Shown here: in pieces, positions 1 through 13,300 of the stretch
Layout of the letters: the number at the start of each line of letters is the position of its first letter
Numbering within the stretch: the stretch's first letter is position 1
Assembly: GCA_035048495.1 (NCBI GenBank)
Contig: CM068546.1
Coordinates: forward strand, 33,188,674 to 33,252,673
Length of the DNA stretch: 64,000 nt
Direction: 5' to 3'
DNA from: Euptelea pleiosperma
Taxonomy: Eukaryota; Streptophyta; Magnoliopsida; Ranunculales; Eupteleaceae
The notes under the pieces: model-generated
What the model was told of the DNA's origin: nothing
What the model saw: the letters and a program-made list of their open reading frames with translations, nothing else
The model's database searches: none
Program-made: the position numbers and the translations under genes

Positions 1-420
1 GTTTAAGTGGGTTATGGCAGGTATAGGGGCGTGTAGTGCAAAGGGAGGGTCATAGGCATCCTTTCTAGACCCATCTGTAGTATTGTTGGACTTCCTTGAT
101 CTACATTCTTTTCGGCCTTATCTTGTTTCTTGTCCTCTAAGAACCTTCAGCATCTGAATGCATCTTCTCACTGGTGCTATTAGAATTTAGTGGTCTTCAT
201 TGCACATGTCCAAACCGCCCTAGTCGACTCTCCTCTATTTTTTTGTTTTTTTGATAAGTGCTCTCCTCTATATTAACACCCATTGGGGCTACTCCATGGT
301 CTCCTAGAATGTGCTGATTTCTGTTTTTATCTTTCCTAGTCTTGCACCATGCATCTCAATATCCTCATCTCGGCAACACTCATTCTGTTTACATGACTCT
401 TTATTGCCCAAGATTTAAAT
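1..420 (-). mobile_element. RTE-type LINE, 3' end fragment
   Basis: Read on the minus strand, this stretch gives a degenerate version of the C-terminus of plant RTE-type reverse transcriptases: a segment like R-L-G-R-F-G-H-V-Q followed by RP, then a basic tail. No open frame survives and stop codons interrupt it. It continues out of the window on the left. It lies in the intron before the first visible WDR48 exon. The family assignment rests on the FGHVQ-type motif only. Confidence 0.5.
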
Positions 421-1317
421 TCTATAAAGCATGGTTGTTCTTATTGTCATTTTATAAGATTTTCCTTTGACGTGTCAGTATATATCGGTCACATAACACT
501 CCATAAGTAATCTTTGCTTCAGCTGTGCAACTCAAATTCTATAGGCGGCATCTTCCTCGCTTTCTCACTGTTTATGGATAATTGAACCAAGGTATTTGAA
601 AATGCATTGGCCCAAGCCCAGCCCGGGACAGAGTTGGACATCCATGGCATGAGTCATGACCAATCAGGATGCGGCAAATTTAGGCCCATCTTGAGCGAGG
701 CAATTATTAAAAAAAAATTGTTTAAATATATGTATTATAACCAGTATAAATTATTTGTATATGTAACGTATAAATTAAGCTGGGTCTTACATGCTGGGCA
801 GGGCTAGGTCAGCCCATCAAATCTCCTGGCCATGCCTGTTGCCTGCATGCCCACAATCGTTTAGGCACAGAAGGCGACACCAACCAGGCTCAGGTCTGGC
901 TTGTCTAGTAGCGTCCGAAGAGATCAAGCCCGCCAGTTCTAGCCCACGGACCTGTAGGTGTGGTCCATGCCCAAGCCAGAAGCCTTATGGGCCAGGCTGG
1001 CCCATTAACATTTTGTTCAGTAGTTCTTCAGAGAATTGAAGTGGCAAATCTTTCAAGAGAATAGTCCCAAAATGACGGGATAAATGAAAAATCACCTGAT
1101 ATCCACTCTTCTACCACTCTCGTCTTGCCATATCTTTTTTTGCCTATAGGGAACTCCCTTTCCTAAGATTTGTAGTTTTTATAAATTTTGTCAATTAACA
1201 GAAAAAATCTCATCCTCATTTCTGAAGATGGTATCATAATCATGATTTTATAGTATCAGATGAGTTCGATCTGCACATCAGCTATGTTACTTGCTTTGGA
1301 ATGTTGTCTATTTGCAG
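421..1317. other. intron sequence, no gene recognised
   Basis: This is the end of the intron that precedes the first visible WDR48 exon. About 600-1030 is rich in GCCC/GGGC words and has two short open frames, but neither resembles a known protein. It is probably an old repeat. The intron ends in TATTTGCAG at 1317. I looked here for the missing first coding exon (a basic, lysine/arginine-rich start in the Arabidopsis protein) and did not find it. Confidence 0.5.
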
Positions 1318-4300
1318 CATTGTGCAGGCGTAAATTGCTTAGCTTTATTAAAACCATCAGTACCAGATAGCAGTGACTATCTATTCACTGGAAGCCGAGA
1401 TGGGACTCTGAAGAGGTGGGCATTGGTTGAAGATGCTGCCACCTGCTCTGCCACATTTGAATCACATGTCGATTGGGTATTTTCTTTGTCCTTACTTCCA
1501 TCTGTCTTGCATTATTTAGACTATCATATCCTCTGAATATTGTAGTTAACATTGTGATTTCATCTGTGGGGATGCAGCAAAATAAATTTCTATTGCTCTG
1601 GTACTGAATAGTGCAGAGAAAAGACATATGAATGTATTTCATTGTTTCTCTGTTAGACCATAATGGAAACGCAATTTTTGTCTGTTCTAGAAGAATGTGA
1701 TATTGAGTTCGTCCTATTAATCTGCAATTCTTCTTTGATACAAGGAAATAATTTTGTTCTCGAGCCAATGATTTAGTTCTCAAACAAGCAATAGAAAGGA
1801 TTCTGGAGCATCCGCAGGGTTAGGTATTGACATTGTTCCTCCAATTTGTGGTGAAAATCTCATGTAGGGTTCTGTAGAGTGACAGTAAGGGTGACTTACC
1901 TGTCAACTTTTCCACCATCAACCTCCCAAAAATCAAAAACTGCCTTAATAAAGTTGCCAGAGTACGATTAGCCTCTGGATTTGATGTGAAAGAACTTGGT
2001 GGAAAGTTTTAGTTGGCATAAAAGCAATCGAATAAGCAGCATCATACCTTGAATAAGTATAACATCTCACCAAACAAATTACACCCAACAATAGAGGAAC
2101 CCCTCAATTAACTTTAAAACATCACCATTAACAAAATCTCCCAACAATATAAATACATAGGAGTGCATTGAAACATTATAAGTTCCTACACAATGTCATC
2201 TGCGTATATCTTTTAATTATAGCCTTCGAATTAACATATAAGGAAAAGACTATACAACCCTTATTTAAATCCAAACTGTGCTTAAAATTGAGGGCATCTT
2301 AGCCGCCTTCCCCCCCTGGAAAATTTATTGAATTAGTAGGACTCCCTGTACTTTTTTACATTAGGGTCACTTACCTTGACCTTCAATCAATATTGTTGAC
2401 TAAAACCCAAAACCCAAATGTAACAAGCACATCAACCCCGTCAATGTTGTTGGCCAGTTGAGTTTTACAGAATTTCCGGCTTTTAATTGTGTTATTTAAG
2501 ATCATTGCCTTTTTTTTTTCCACTTTTTGGTTTCTGATCTATCTAGTGTTTCTCATTTCATTCACTTCAAGTTCAGATTTTTATATTGAATCAATAACTA
2601 TGGAGAGGTTGATATGTTTGTTATGTTTGGATGTTAGTCAACAATGTTGACTGACGGTCAAGGGGGGTGGCCCTAATTTAAAGAAGTACGGGGGATTTTC
2701 TAATTCAACCAATTTTCCAAGTGTGTAGTGCTAAAATGCCATAAAATTAACATTAGCCCTTAGACCTACGAAAATGTGTCGTTCCTTGTCAAGCTAACAA
2801 AATAAACAAATAATAAATGTGGGGCCCACATGCGGATGAGTTAAGGGCTAATTTTTGTTGATGATATTCCAAGTGTGTAGTGCTAAAATGGCATAAAATT
2901 AACATTAGCCCTTAGACCTACAAAAATGTGTCGTTCCTTGTCAAGCTAACAAAATAAACAAATAATAAATGTGGGGCCCACATGCGGATGAGTTAAGGGC
3001 TAATTTTTGTTGATGATATTCTTCTCAACGTGGATATCAAACTCACAAAAAATCAGCCCATTCCAACATTTGTAGCCTTATGAAAAGTGGATTGCAAGTT
3101 GCAAAATTTTGGACCTTCCATTTTCACTGTTAAATTTATGTCCATAATCGATAGGGTGAGATGTTTTAAAAATTACTGATTTTTGGTGAGGATGATCTCC
3201 ATGGTGAGGAGATCATCCTAAAAAAAAGTCAGCTCTTAACTCATGCTATTCTTACTAATAAATGACTAATGGATGTGGGGCCCACATGCGGATGAGTTAA
3301 GAGCTGATTTTTTTTTTGAGGATGATCTCCTCACCATGGAAATCATCCTCACCAAAAATCAGCTCTTAACTCATCTGCATGTGGGCCCCACGTCCATTAG
3401 TCATTTATAGTAAGAATAGCATGAATCAATGTATCCCAGGCCCATATATATATATATATCATCATGAATCCTATTTCGCTTCGGATTTGTGTGTGCATGC
3501 GTGTAGATGGGGTGGGCAATTTGAAAAGCCTACATGGGACCCACTTGGATGTCACTTAAGGGTTAATTTTTGGCGAGGATGATCTCACCGTGGAGATCAA
3601 CCTCACAAAAAATCAGAGATCATCCTCACAAAAAATCGGCCTTTTCTGAAATTTCTAACCATATCAAATGTGGATTAAATTCGATGGTGAAATTGATGGT
3701 CCAGATTTTCAACTTGTAACCCACTTTTCGTAGGATTATCTCAATTAGGCAAGACAATTTAACCTGAACAGTTAAGCTTGTCACATTTTTTTTAACTTGT
3801 ACCCCACTTTTCAGATGTGCACCTTATTAATATCCTTTTCAGGCCTAAGTGGAGGTCCTAACTCCTACGTGTAGGATTTATGGGAAGCCTGAACAACTTG
3901 TATGTTAAGCAGTTTGATTGGCTAGCTATTTAACTTGAAAACTCTTTGTTAAGTGTTAGGACATTGTGGCCTATATCTGTGGCATAATGTTAACATCTTG
4001 AAAACATTAGTCATGTGAAATATAGGGTATGTTTGGGTCTCCAATTTGATCCAAAAAAGATATTTGTGGCTGAAAGAGCTCTTAATTATCTTTTTTTGAT
4101 ACAAAATGGCCATTCAAACAGGCATTCTATCTTATTGAATAACCCTGTGCAGAGTGAATTTGTAGGCGCTACTATTTATTCTTGTGTTTTGGATCAGTGA
4201 GGAAGTGAAGTGAAGGCTCTATTATATACGATCGTCTATCTAAAGTGAACTGATGGTGGATAGAAAATTCTTGATTTTGGGATGTGCTCTCTTTGTCTTG

Positions 4301-7300
4301 ATCTTAATTTTCACTATTGCTTAATGTTATACGGAATTGAATATTTAATTCATAAAGCTCCATTTTTGGATGCACTGTATCCTTGTGCATTCACTGATTA
4401 TAACATTGCGCTCTCTTCGGACCATAAGAACACCATCCCCTTGTAGATAGGCTTATTCTTTGAAGACTTTGTTTTTCGTTGGGACCGTCTTTGTTCTAGG
4501 GACGGTTGTTAGGAGGTTGCTTTCCCCTTTTTTTGCTTTTGCTGCTTTTTTGCCGGGCTCTTGTTAGGTCATCTCGACCTCTCTAGCTTTGGCTTCTGTT
4601 TGTTTTGGCGTTGGCTTTCAATAAAGTTTATACTTATAAAAAAAACGTTGCTCCCTTCGGTTGGGCAGGTTAATGATGCAGTCCTTGCAGGCGACAATAC
4701 CCTCATTTCGTGCTCTTCAGACACCACCCTCAAGGTTCATTATTTTTTGTAAGTTACTGCTTTTGTAATCTTTGCTTTTATTGTTAACCGATTTATTTTG
4801 TTGATATATACCAGACATGGAATTGCTTGTCTGATGGGAATTGTACCAGAACTCTCCGTCAACACTCAGATTATGTTACTTGCCTTGCTGCAGCCGAAAA
4901 AAATGTAATTTCTTATTCAAAATTTTCGAGGACCATCTTAATGCATGGATGAAAGGTTCCTTTCATTACATAAATATCATTTATTATTTATGGTAAATTT
5001 TATAGCGCAGGAGAGGTCAACTTAGATATGCTTGGCGGCATTGTTTTTGGTTTCATTGCTATGAGTCTCTGATCCTTTTATAGTGTCATGCATTTTAGAG
5101 CAATGTTGTTGCCTCTGGTGGCCTTGGTGGAGAGGTTTTTATATGGGATCTTGAAGCTGCACTTGTTCCGGTCTCAAAATCAACTGATGTGATGGAAGAT
5201 GATTGTTCAAATGGTATAATTGGTTCTGGCAACTCTGGTTTGCCCATTACAAGTCTACGTGCTATTAGTTCAAGCAGCAGCATTTCTCTGCACACTACCC
5301 AGTCACATGGATATAGTCCCACTGCTGCCAAAGGCCATAAAGAGTCAGTGTACACATTGGCTATGAATGATAGTGGAACCTTACTTGTTTCTGGTGGAAC
5401 TGAGAAGGTACATTTGTGATGGTTACAATTTGTTTTTTTCAACACTTTTATACCTATGTATTACCATATGCACTATTGAACCGTAGTTGTGTTTCTACTC
5501 TTGTCATGTTTGCTCGACTATAGCATTTGAACGAGTTAAGGGTTTGGAAATTTCTGGCCACCATTTTCATTGCTAATGTAATGCTTCTCCGCAGGTTGTA
5601 CGTGTTTGGGATCCAAGAACTGGTTCAAAGACCATGAAGCTAAGAGGGCATACTGATAACATTAGGGCTCTGCTTCTGGATTCTACTGGCAGGTTGCTTG
5701 AATGGAATATGCATTTTATTTGATTCACATGTTCCTTCAGCCAATTTAGCTAAACTTTATCTTCTACTTTACTGCCATTTCTATCTTTCGACCTAACAAG
5801 GAAACTTAGTTACTACTACATACCCATTCTGCTTTTGCATATTGGCTTCGCCTTGTGAAGAATAGCCAATTAGTGGAGCAATGTCTTGGTCTTCTCCACT
5901 ACTGACTTTGGCATCCCTTATTTTTTTTGATCGGTAAAATAGATATATTAAAGAGGGGCTGAGAAGGGCCCCCAAAAAACTATACAGCGACTGCCTTGAC
6001 AAAACAAGGCGCATCAACAAGGCAAACAACAGGCTTCCTAGAAACAACAAGCAAAAAGCAATTAGAGAATCAGACAACCCCACCGGCACACGAAGTCTTC
6101 AAATTTGAAATTTTGAAGTTTGGAAATGACTGATCCCCAGAAATAAGCAGCAGTTTGTCCATAACATTCTACTGTTCTTTCCATAAATTCCAACATAACA
6201 GTTTGTCCACTTTTGAGTTGCCCTTTTTGTGAATGTGCATGATTGCTGTTGAGATTGAGATATTTGATCTCAATTTTTTTTAACTTATGGATGACCATTG
6301 TGCAACCTACACCTCGTGCTCCTTAGAAAGCTTAAATAAATTACAAAAAAAAAGTGACATTTGTGATTCTTCAATGTGCGGGCCTTAATGCCTATAATAT
6401 AATAAAAATTGAAAAGAAACTCTGGGCAGAGAAAAACCCTATTAATAGGAAAAGAATACAAAAACCTTAAAAAGGTTACAGGTTAAGACACATCCAATTA
6501 AGTGTTACACTACTCGGATACTGTGTAGACTACAAAGTTTTTCTTTCTACAAGTGCCCATACATGACATGAAGTTCTTAAAAAGGGATGCCTCATCTTAT
6601 TATGTTGACGTCTAACATATCTTTGTGACTTTATTCTAAAATCTTGTTTGCACAAAAATCTTGGAGTGTTATGTCGGGGATAAGTGTCGTCAAAAGTATT
6701 GGCACGACGAAAAGTCAAGATTTTAACTGTTCAGTTAAAAGTTAAAACTGGTCTGAGATTGTGACGTACGCATAAGCAGTGACAACAATGATTTGGTTCT
6801 TTGAGAAGAGGAGGAGATCAAGCTGGATTACATGTCCAAAGAGTCCCCGCGGACAATCAAGGTCTATAGTAGAAAGAGAAAACGTGGGATGAACAAGGAA
6901 CAGCTATGCTTGTGCTGTTTTTGTTAGAGGATGGGTTGATCTGGAGTTTTGGGGCAGATCAACTGTGGTGATGTTTCTAATAAGGTGGACCTACGTAGTT
7001 CCAGTTTTACAGATGGGTTGTTAGGATACTAAGTTATGATGGACCGTGTGGTCCATAAGAGTCTCTTTTATTTCAAGTCGATGTTGATCTAGATAGGGAA
7101 TGAAGAGAGAATCTATGAGATGTACTTATATTGGTTGTCTTATATTGTTGAGGATTCTAATGTGATCAAGGAGATTTGGATATGCATAAAAGAAGAAACA
7201 GGATGATTGGCCAGAATTTTTCAGCACAATTCTTTTTTTTAAAGAAGAGAATTTTTCGCTTCCTAAAGTCTCTTTACAGTTTCTTGTCAAAACACTGGGT

Positions 7301-10300
7301 TTTTTTGATTGGGATCCCATATTTTGAGGTCATCTTCACCTTTGCTTGCAAGAACATTCACCACAAACTGATAGACCTCCTGTTTGGATTTTTCTTCTCT
7401 TTATGTTACATATGGAAGAGGGATTTCCAGAGTGCATTAGATCGGCTGTCACGAGAAGCTGCTAGAGCTTTTGTTTGGTAGTGTTCTTGACAGTAGCTGG
7501 CTAGACTATTTTCTGCAAAGTTGCAATACCACCATTTATTGTTGTTAGTGAAGGGAGCAAACCTAGTTTGTACTGGACAGCGTTAATTGTTGCCGTTAAC
7601 ATTGAGTTAGCTAATGGTGAAGCAGTGGCTTCCTAATGTCTCTTGGTTTATTGATGTTAGGGAATCATTTAGAGATATTCGTCCGATTCATTAATGGGCA
7701 GAGAAATTGCCTTTGAAGTATAGTTAAAGGGATGTTTCTGAAACCTTGAGAGTTGTTTTTCTAACTGACGTAGGACAGCCAGATATTTCTCTCCAAATCT
7801 CTAGCAATGAAGTTCAGGGAATAAGGAAATTTAAGTTAATAGTGCGAGGTATATACTGGGTTTCTAGTGGCCCCAAAGAAGAGTTTTAGGGTTGGTTTGA
7901 ATGGTAACTATGAGTCGAGCTACCTTTGTATCTGATCCAACTCTTATATCATTATATTGTAGGAGGAAAAGGAAGCAGCTAAGAAAAAATATTTTGTCGT
8001 CTCCATGTTTTGACTGTAAGAATTTTTAAGGACTTCATCTTGATCTGCCTCTTGCAAATGAAAAATATCCACTTGATCAACCATGGTTTGTATGTGCGAT
8101 GTTCTCTGGACCTATTTGATTTCTTGCTGGAATGTATGAAGTTCATCCGGTTGTGGTGCTGTTATTTAGGAATTAGATTCGGTAAAAAGAAAGGATAAAA
8201 AAAAGAACAAAAAAAGGAAAAAGGAAAAATAAAAAAAAAGGAATGAGTAAGAGGCTAGGGGCTGTTTTTATGTTGAATTTAGGGTTAGGGTTTGAATAAC
8301 TAGAGGATTATGGAGATAGGGTTGGGATTAAATTATACTGGCTTGCAACGTAGTACTGTAGGATGGCGCTCTAGGGCTGGACATATGGAAGGGATTAGGA
8401 TTTGAAGGTGTCTTAGGGGTGGGTTGCTTGGGTAGTAGGGTTGTGGATGTGGCTCAAGTCAATTCTAGTGTCGGGAGCCGACGAAAGCAACAAGAAGGGA
8501 GTGAGGAGACTGTGCAGACCTGTTTTGGGAAGCTAGGGGCTGTTGCAAGAGGTGGTTCTTGTTCGGGGAGGACTGTTTTTGCCTTCGGCCTTTTGGGGTC
8601 TGAGAGACTAGGACCTTGGCGGACCAGGTGGTCGACAAGGTAGAATCTCATGCGGTTGGGGATTTGGGGGGAGGAGTGCTAGTTTCGTGGGACAAGGAGG
8701 AACTTGGAGTAGCGAGGGGGTGACTGCCAATAAGATCCGATGCAACAATGCAACAATGCTGATGCATCTCAGGGAGGTAGACGCAATAGATTGGTTGTTG
8801 GGTAACATTATGGGGATTGGTGTCTTTAGGCTTATCTTTCGCTGGGCACAATAAAGAAGTTTTTCAGCTTCTTAAATTGATTGCAACACCCTTTTAAGGA
8901 TCTGAAGAGTGGCAGGGGGACCACAGAATTAGTGGAGGTGGTTGATGGTGATGTGGAGCAGTATGATCATAAGGGGAGTTGCTCGGACATAGATGATAAA
9001 TTCTTGTCTTGTGCTAGAAACAATCATTTGATTGTTGCGAAGGGTGAGGTCAGCTCGGTAGAGAGGGTGTGGAAGGAGACCTCGAGCCTTAGTCCTGCCT
9101 TAAGAGACAAGCTGACTAGATTGTTTTGAGAGCTCCAAACGTTGGTTTGTCAGTTTAACTTTGGCAATGTGTTGGATGTTGGTTGTCGTAGGAAAGGGAG
9201 GAAGACGAGTGTTACTTAAACGTGAGAGTATTGTGGAGTAAGGAGAGAATGGTGGTGGTGAAAAGTGTTATTAGAAGATGGGGAGTTAATGTAATGACCC
9301 ATTGATCAGAGGACACTGGCGTATTTCTGATCATTCTTTTGTGAATCTACTTTAAATCACTATTTTACCTCTACTGTATCTAATTGCTGCTAATAAATGA
9401 TGTAGAATAGTTTAATATAATTATCTGATAATTTTATGAATTTTCGATAATTTCGGGATCTTTGGTATTTTAACACTATTCACGGGGTACCGCACTTTAC
9501 ACTTATGGGACCAAAAAATTATTATGTTAAAATCTGAACCATAAACCCGAAAAATATATTCTGGCCCCTGCCGCGCGCGCAGTTAGTACTTATTAAGTAA
9601 TTAGGAATTATTCTCACAAAATATCTAGGATGCATGTTATTAACTTGGGTACTAATGTACCATAATATAACTCATAGATATTTTATTAATATCAGGCCTG
9701 ACTTGTATTGACTTAGGTGTTAATAAACACACCATAGCCATTATGAGTATACGCATTATAATAACCTAAATATCAGGCCTGACTTGTATTAACTTAGGTG
9801 TTAATAAACACACCATAGCCATTACGAGTATACGCACTATAATAACCTAAATATCAGGCCTGACTTGTATTGACTTAGGTGTTAAGAAACACATTATAGC
9901 CATTACGAGTATACGCACAATTAGAACCTTAATATCAGGCCTGACTTACACTGACTTGAGTGTAAATTTATACACTCTAGTCAAGGGCTTGAAACTCTAT
10001 AAATAGGAGAGGAGAGCTTAACTCTTTTACTCCTTTAATACTTAGTATTGAAATACCTAGAGAGAGAAACTGATAATAGAGAGGGAAAGAGAAGGAATTG
10101 CAAGGAACTCCAGAAGAGGAAACTGCTCCTCTTGGGAAGGAGATTAACATACTAGAAGAAGAAGAGAATCAGAGAAAAACAGTAAGTACATATCTTTCCC
10201 TCTTTGTGAAATGCATCCTTAAAATGCATGTTTTATCTTGTTTTCCTCTTTTCAAAAGCATGAAGTTAATTTATAGTTGTGTTAACCTTAGAAATATAAA

Positions 10301-13300
10301 GAAGTGATATCTCTGTTTTGTTTTAAAGCAAGCATGTGTATTCTTTGTGAATTTCTTCATGAAAAACATGTATATTCATTTTCTTTTACATTCATAGAAG
10401 ATGGTTGATTTTGGATGGTTACATCCATAAAAATGGGGTTGTTTTGGGTTATACATAACCCATAAAAGGACGTTGATTTTTGGGTTGTAACACTTATAAA
10501 AGAATATTGGTTTTAGGGGGGTTGTAACCCATACTTTAGACTGTGAGGCATTTTGAGAAAATGGACCCTAAGGACCCTAGTAATTGAACCTTAAGGATCC
10601 TAAAAGAGATTTACTTCGATATTGGAGTTCACAAGAGATGTGGATTTGCGCCAATAATCGAATGAAAAAGGTACATCCTACTTGTAGGATCCCTTGAGTA
10701 GTATACCTTAAAGATAATATTGAATTTTACTTAAAATGCAAAGATGATCAGAGTATAGGGTATGGGCGCCGTTACGTTTTCGTAATCCCCTGGGTTATTC
10801 ATTCCCTAAAGATACGGGCGCTATTACATTTACGTAATCCCCAGGGTTATTCAGTCCCTAATGATATGGGCGCTATTGCATTTATGTAATCCCCAGGGTA
10901 TTTATACCTAAAGGAGTTAGGGCATTCGGAGAGAGGATACCTAACGAAACAACCAGTTGTGCATGCACTTCTAGGGAGTCTATTTATAGGCTAAACGTGG
11001 GATAAGAGGTGTTGGTACCGTGCACTATAAATCGGTATCCGTGGTCTGACTGACCCAGTGATTCAGGGTCACATATACTATGATGCTCATGAGACTGACC
11101 ATATTTCAATGGATTGATTTTACGGTGTTTTAATAAAAAGAAAAGGATGTTACATTTATGAGTTTATTGATATTAAATAACTGATTTTCATTAAACTATG
11201 GTTTCAAATGAGATAAACTGTGAATTATTTTCTACACTTGAAATTGTGCTTACAGGGCTTATTAGCTCACGGTACTTTCAATCTATTATATTGTAGGTCA
11301 AGGTAAGGCGAATGCTTGAGATTGATACTCTCAGTTCTAGATGCAACGAATGAGATAGGGGATATATGTTTTTGTAGACGTAGATTTCTCTTCTGCATGT
11401 ATGGAGGTCTTTTTGTGTATTGGGTTACATAATGATATTCATGTTTATGTATGAATAGTGGAACCATGATATGTAATACTTTGTAGTTCGAGAAAAGAAG
11501 TTCTCTCTTGATATATGTGATGGATGTTTTGTAGTTTGTTACCTGTATTTTAATTATGATGAAATGAATCTTAATAAAAAACTTTCTCGAGGTCATTCCG
11601 AGAATGTGATACTCACAAGGGGAGGAATCCTATGACTTAACAAGTGTTTCAAAATAAATGAAAATGAAAAATTACTGGTGTATTTCCGCTGCACTAAGTA
11701 ATATGTTTTGATTCACCGTGCGCGTATAGTATTTTACCCACACGTTGCGCCTCGAGATGCGTGAAAGATCGAGACGATCATATAACGGATTTGGGGGCGT
11801 GACAGTTAAGGTAGTTATTCTTTAGGAAACTAAACTAGAGAAGATGAAGGCTTGTGACATCAAGGAGTTTGAGCGGTTTTAGGGATTTTGGTTGGCATGA
11901 TCTTCTGATGCATGATGATGAAAACTTGCCTATATGAGACGCAAATATCATAAATAAATTACTATGGATAATAAGGAAATATAAAACTACCCTAACAATT
12001 ACCACAAGTACGTAGATATGCAACCAAATAATTCATTTAGTTGTTTTAAAGGCTGGATCTCACAATCAAGCAGTGAAAACCCTCAAGTATTGATGGAGCG
12101 GCTTCATGGAAGTAATGACTTCCACTAGCTAGGGTTCAACCAACACTTGTAGGTTCACTTGAGTCCTTTTCCAAGTTTTATGAGCTAGAAATAAGCCAGG
12201 TTTATTGAAAGTGATGTGGATACGGGGCTAGTGATAGTAGGGTTTAAGGTCTTTACCAAAAGGGAGAAAATTAGGGTTATGGGATCAATAGGTAGGGATT
12301 AGGGTTTGGTGGAGAAGTGGAGAGAACTATCTCCAGCAGGTGCCGCAGGCTCTTATGATGCTAGAGGATGAAACCGTAGGTCTATAGGGGGGGGGGGGTG
12401 GTGGTGTGGTGGTGGTGGTGGTGGTGGTGGTGTTATAGCAGGGTTGGATGGGGTTATAATGATATTTGAGGGTGGCAGGGACTGTAGGGTGTCTAGGGTT
12501 TATGGCAAGGCTAGAGGAGATTAGGGTTAGCATGGAGAATGAAGACGATTTACCCCCAACTGTTGTTGCAGGCTGTTACAAGCACTAATAGTGTGCTGTA
12601 CAACACTATGGAGGGTTTGGAAGGGTGTGACAGATGTAGGGAAAGGTTGGGGAAGCTTAGAACAAGTAGAGAAATTGTAGGGTTAGGTTTGGAATGCACA
12701 GGTTAGGGTTTATGGCTGAAATCCAACATTAAACCAAAAAGAAAAAAAAGGTGAAGAAGAGATGAGAAGATGGAGAGAAAGAGAGATAGATAGAGACATA
12801 CCTCGGATTTGGCATCGAGCAAGCTTGGATTCAGCACCACAAAAGAGTTCTCAAGGAGAGAGATATTCTTTTTAATTTCTTCATTCATAATGAAGAAGTT
12901 ACATAACAAGAGATTATATACTAAATTAAAGAAATAAAGCAAAATTACAAAAAGAGTCCCTAAACTTTTAAGCAAATTACTAAGACACCCAAAAACATAA
13001 AAAGTAAAACTAAGCCTAGGAAAGCAATAAAAACAATCTAAAAGCTCCATGCCGCTGACATGCATCTTTCCAATGTGGAGTCTTCAAGGTGTACATGCTT
13101 GTGAGGTCTTCTGCTCCCAAAATATCAAGGAGAACTCAAACTAGGACCTACATAGTCATCAAAGTATAAAGAAAAGGGAATGGGCCTAGTTTTCCTTCTC
13201 CGTTGGTATGTCCTGATGACCTCATCAACTCTTCTCGTCTGAGAAGATTTTGCCACTAGCAAAATAAAATTGCGATATCTTTCCAATATGCCGGGGTTGA

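Larger units (their letters stand above)
9290..11804 (+). mobile_element. solo LTR, 2515 bp, LTR retrotransposon
   Basis: The segment starts TGTAATGACCC, ends GGGGGCGTGACA, and is flanked by a perfect 5-bp target duplication GTTAA (9285-9289 and 11805-11809). There is no internal coding region, so this is a solo LTR left by LTR-LTR recombination. The length and ends suggest a gypsy-type element, but that is inferred. Orientation is taken from the TATA box at 9998. It interrupts a LINE endonuclease fragment. Confidence 0.9.
8860..11910 (+). pseudogene. L1-type LINE endonuclease start, split by a solo LTR
   Basis: Before 9289 and after 11809 the two sides read on as one LINE. The left side gives [16 protein letters not shown], and the right side continues K-V-V-I-L-stop-E-T-K-L-E-K-M. 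This matches the start of the AP-endonuclease of the LINE at 33400-33540 ([19 protein letters not shown], then ESKL). The fragment stops matching near 11905. It is a dead remnant. The amber codon before ETKL is at the same place as in the larger LINE. Confidence 0.75.

Noticed and set aside
1..1317. Missing first coding exon of WDR48
   Set aside because: I searched for a basic N-terminus of about 30 residues ending before HCAGVNCL with a GT donor and found none. The exon must lie left of the window.
9688..9975. Regularly spaced repeats that might suggest a CRISPR-like array
   Set aside because: The units are contiguous 81-82-bp tandem copies without unique spacers, inside an LTR of a plant nuclear element.
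12327..12533. Thr/Pro-rich minus-strand frame
   Set aside because: It is made by the G run and (GGT)n microsatellite.
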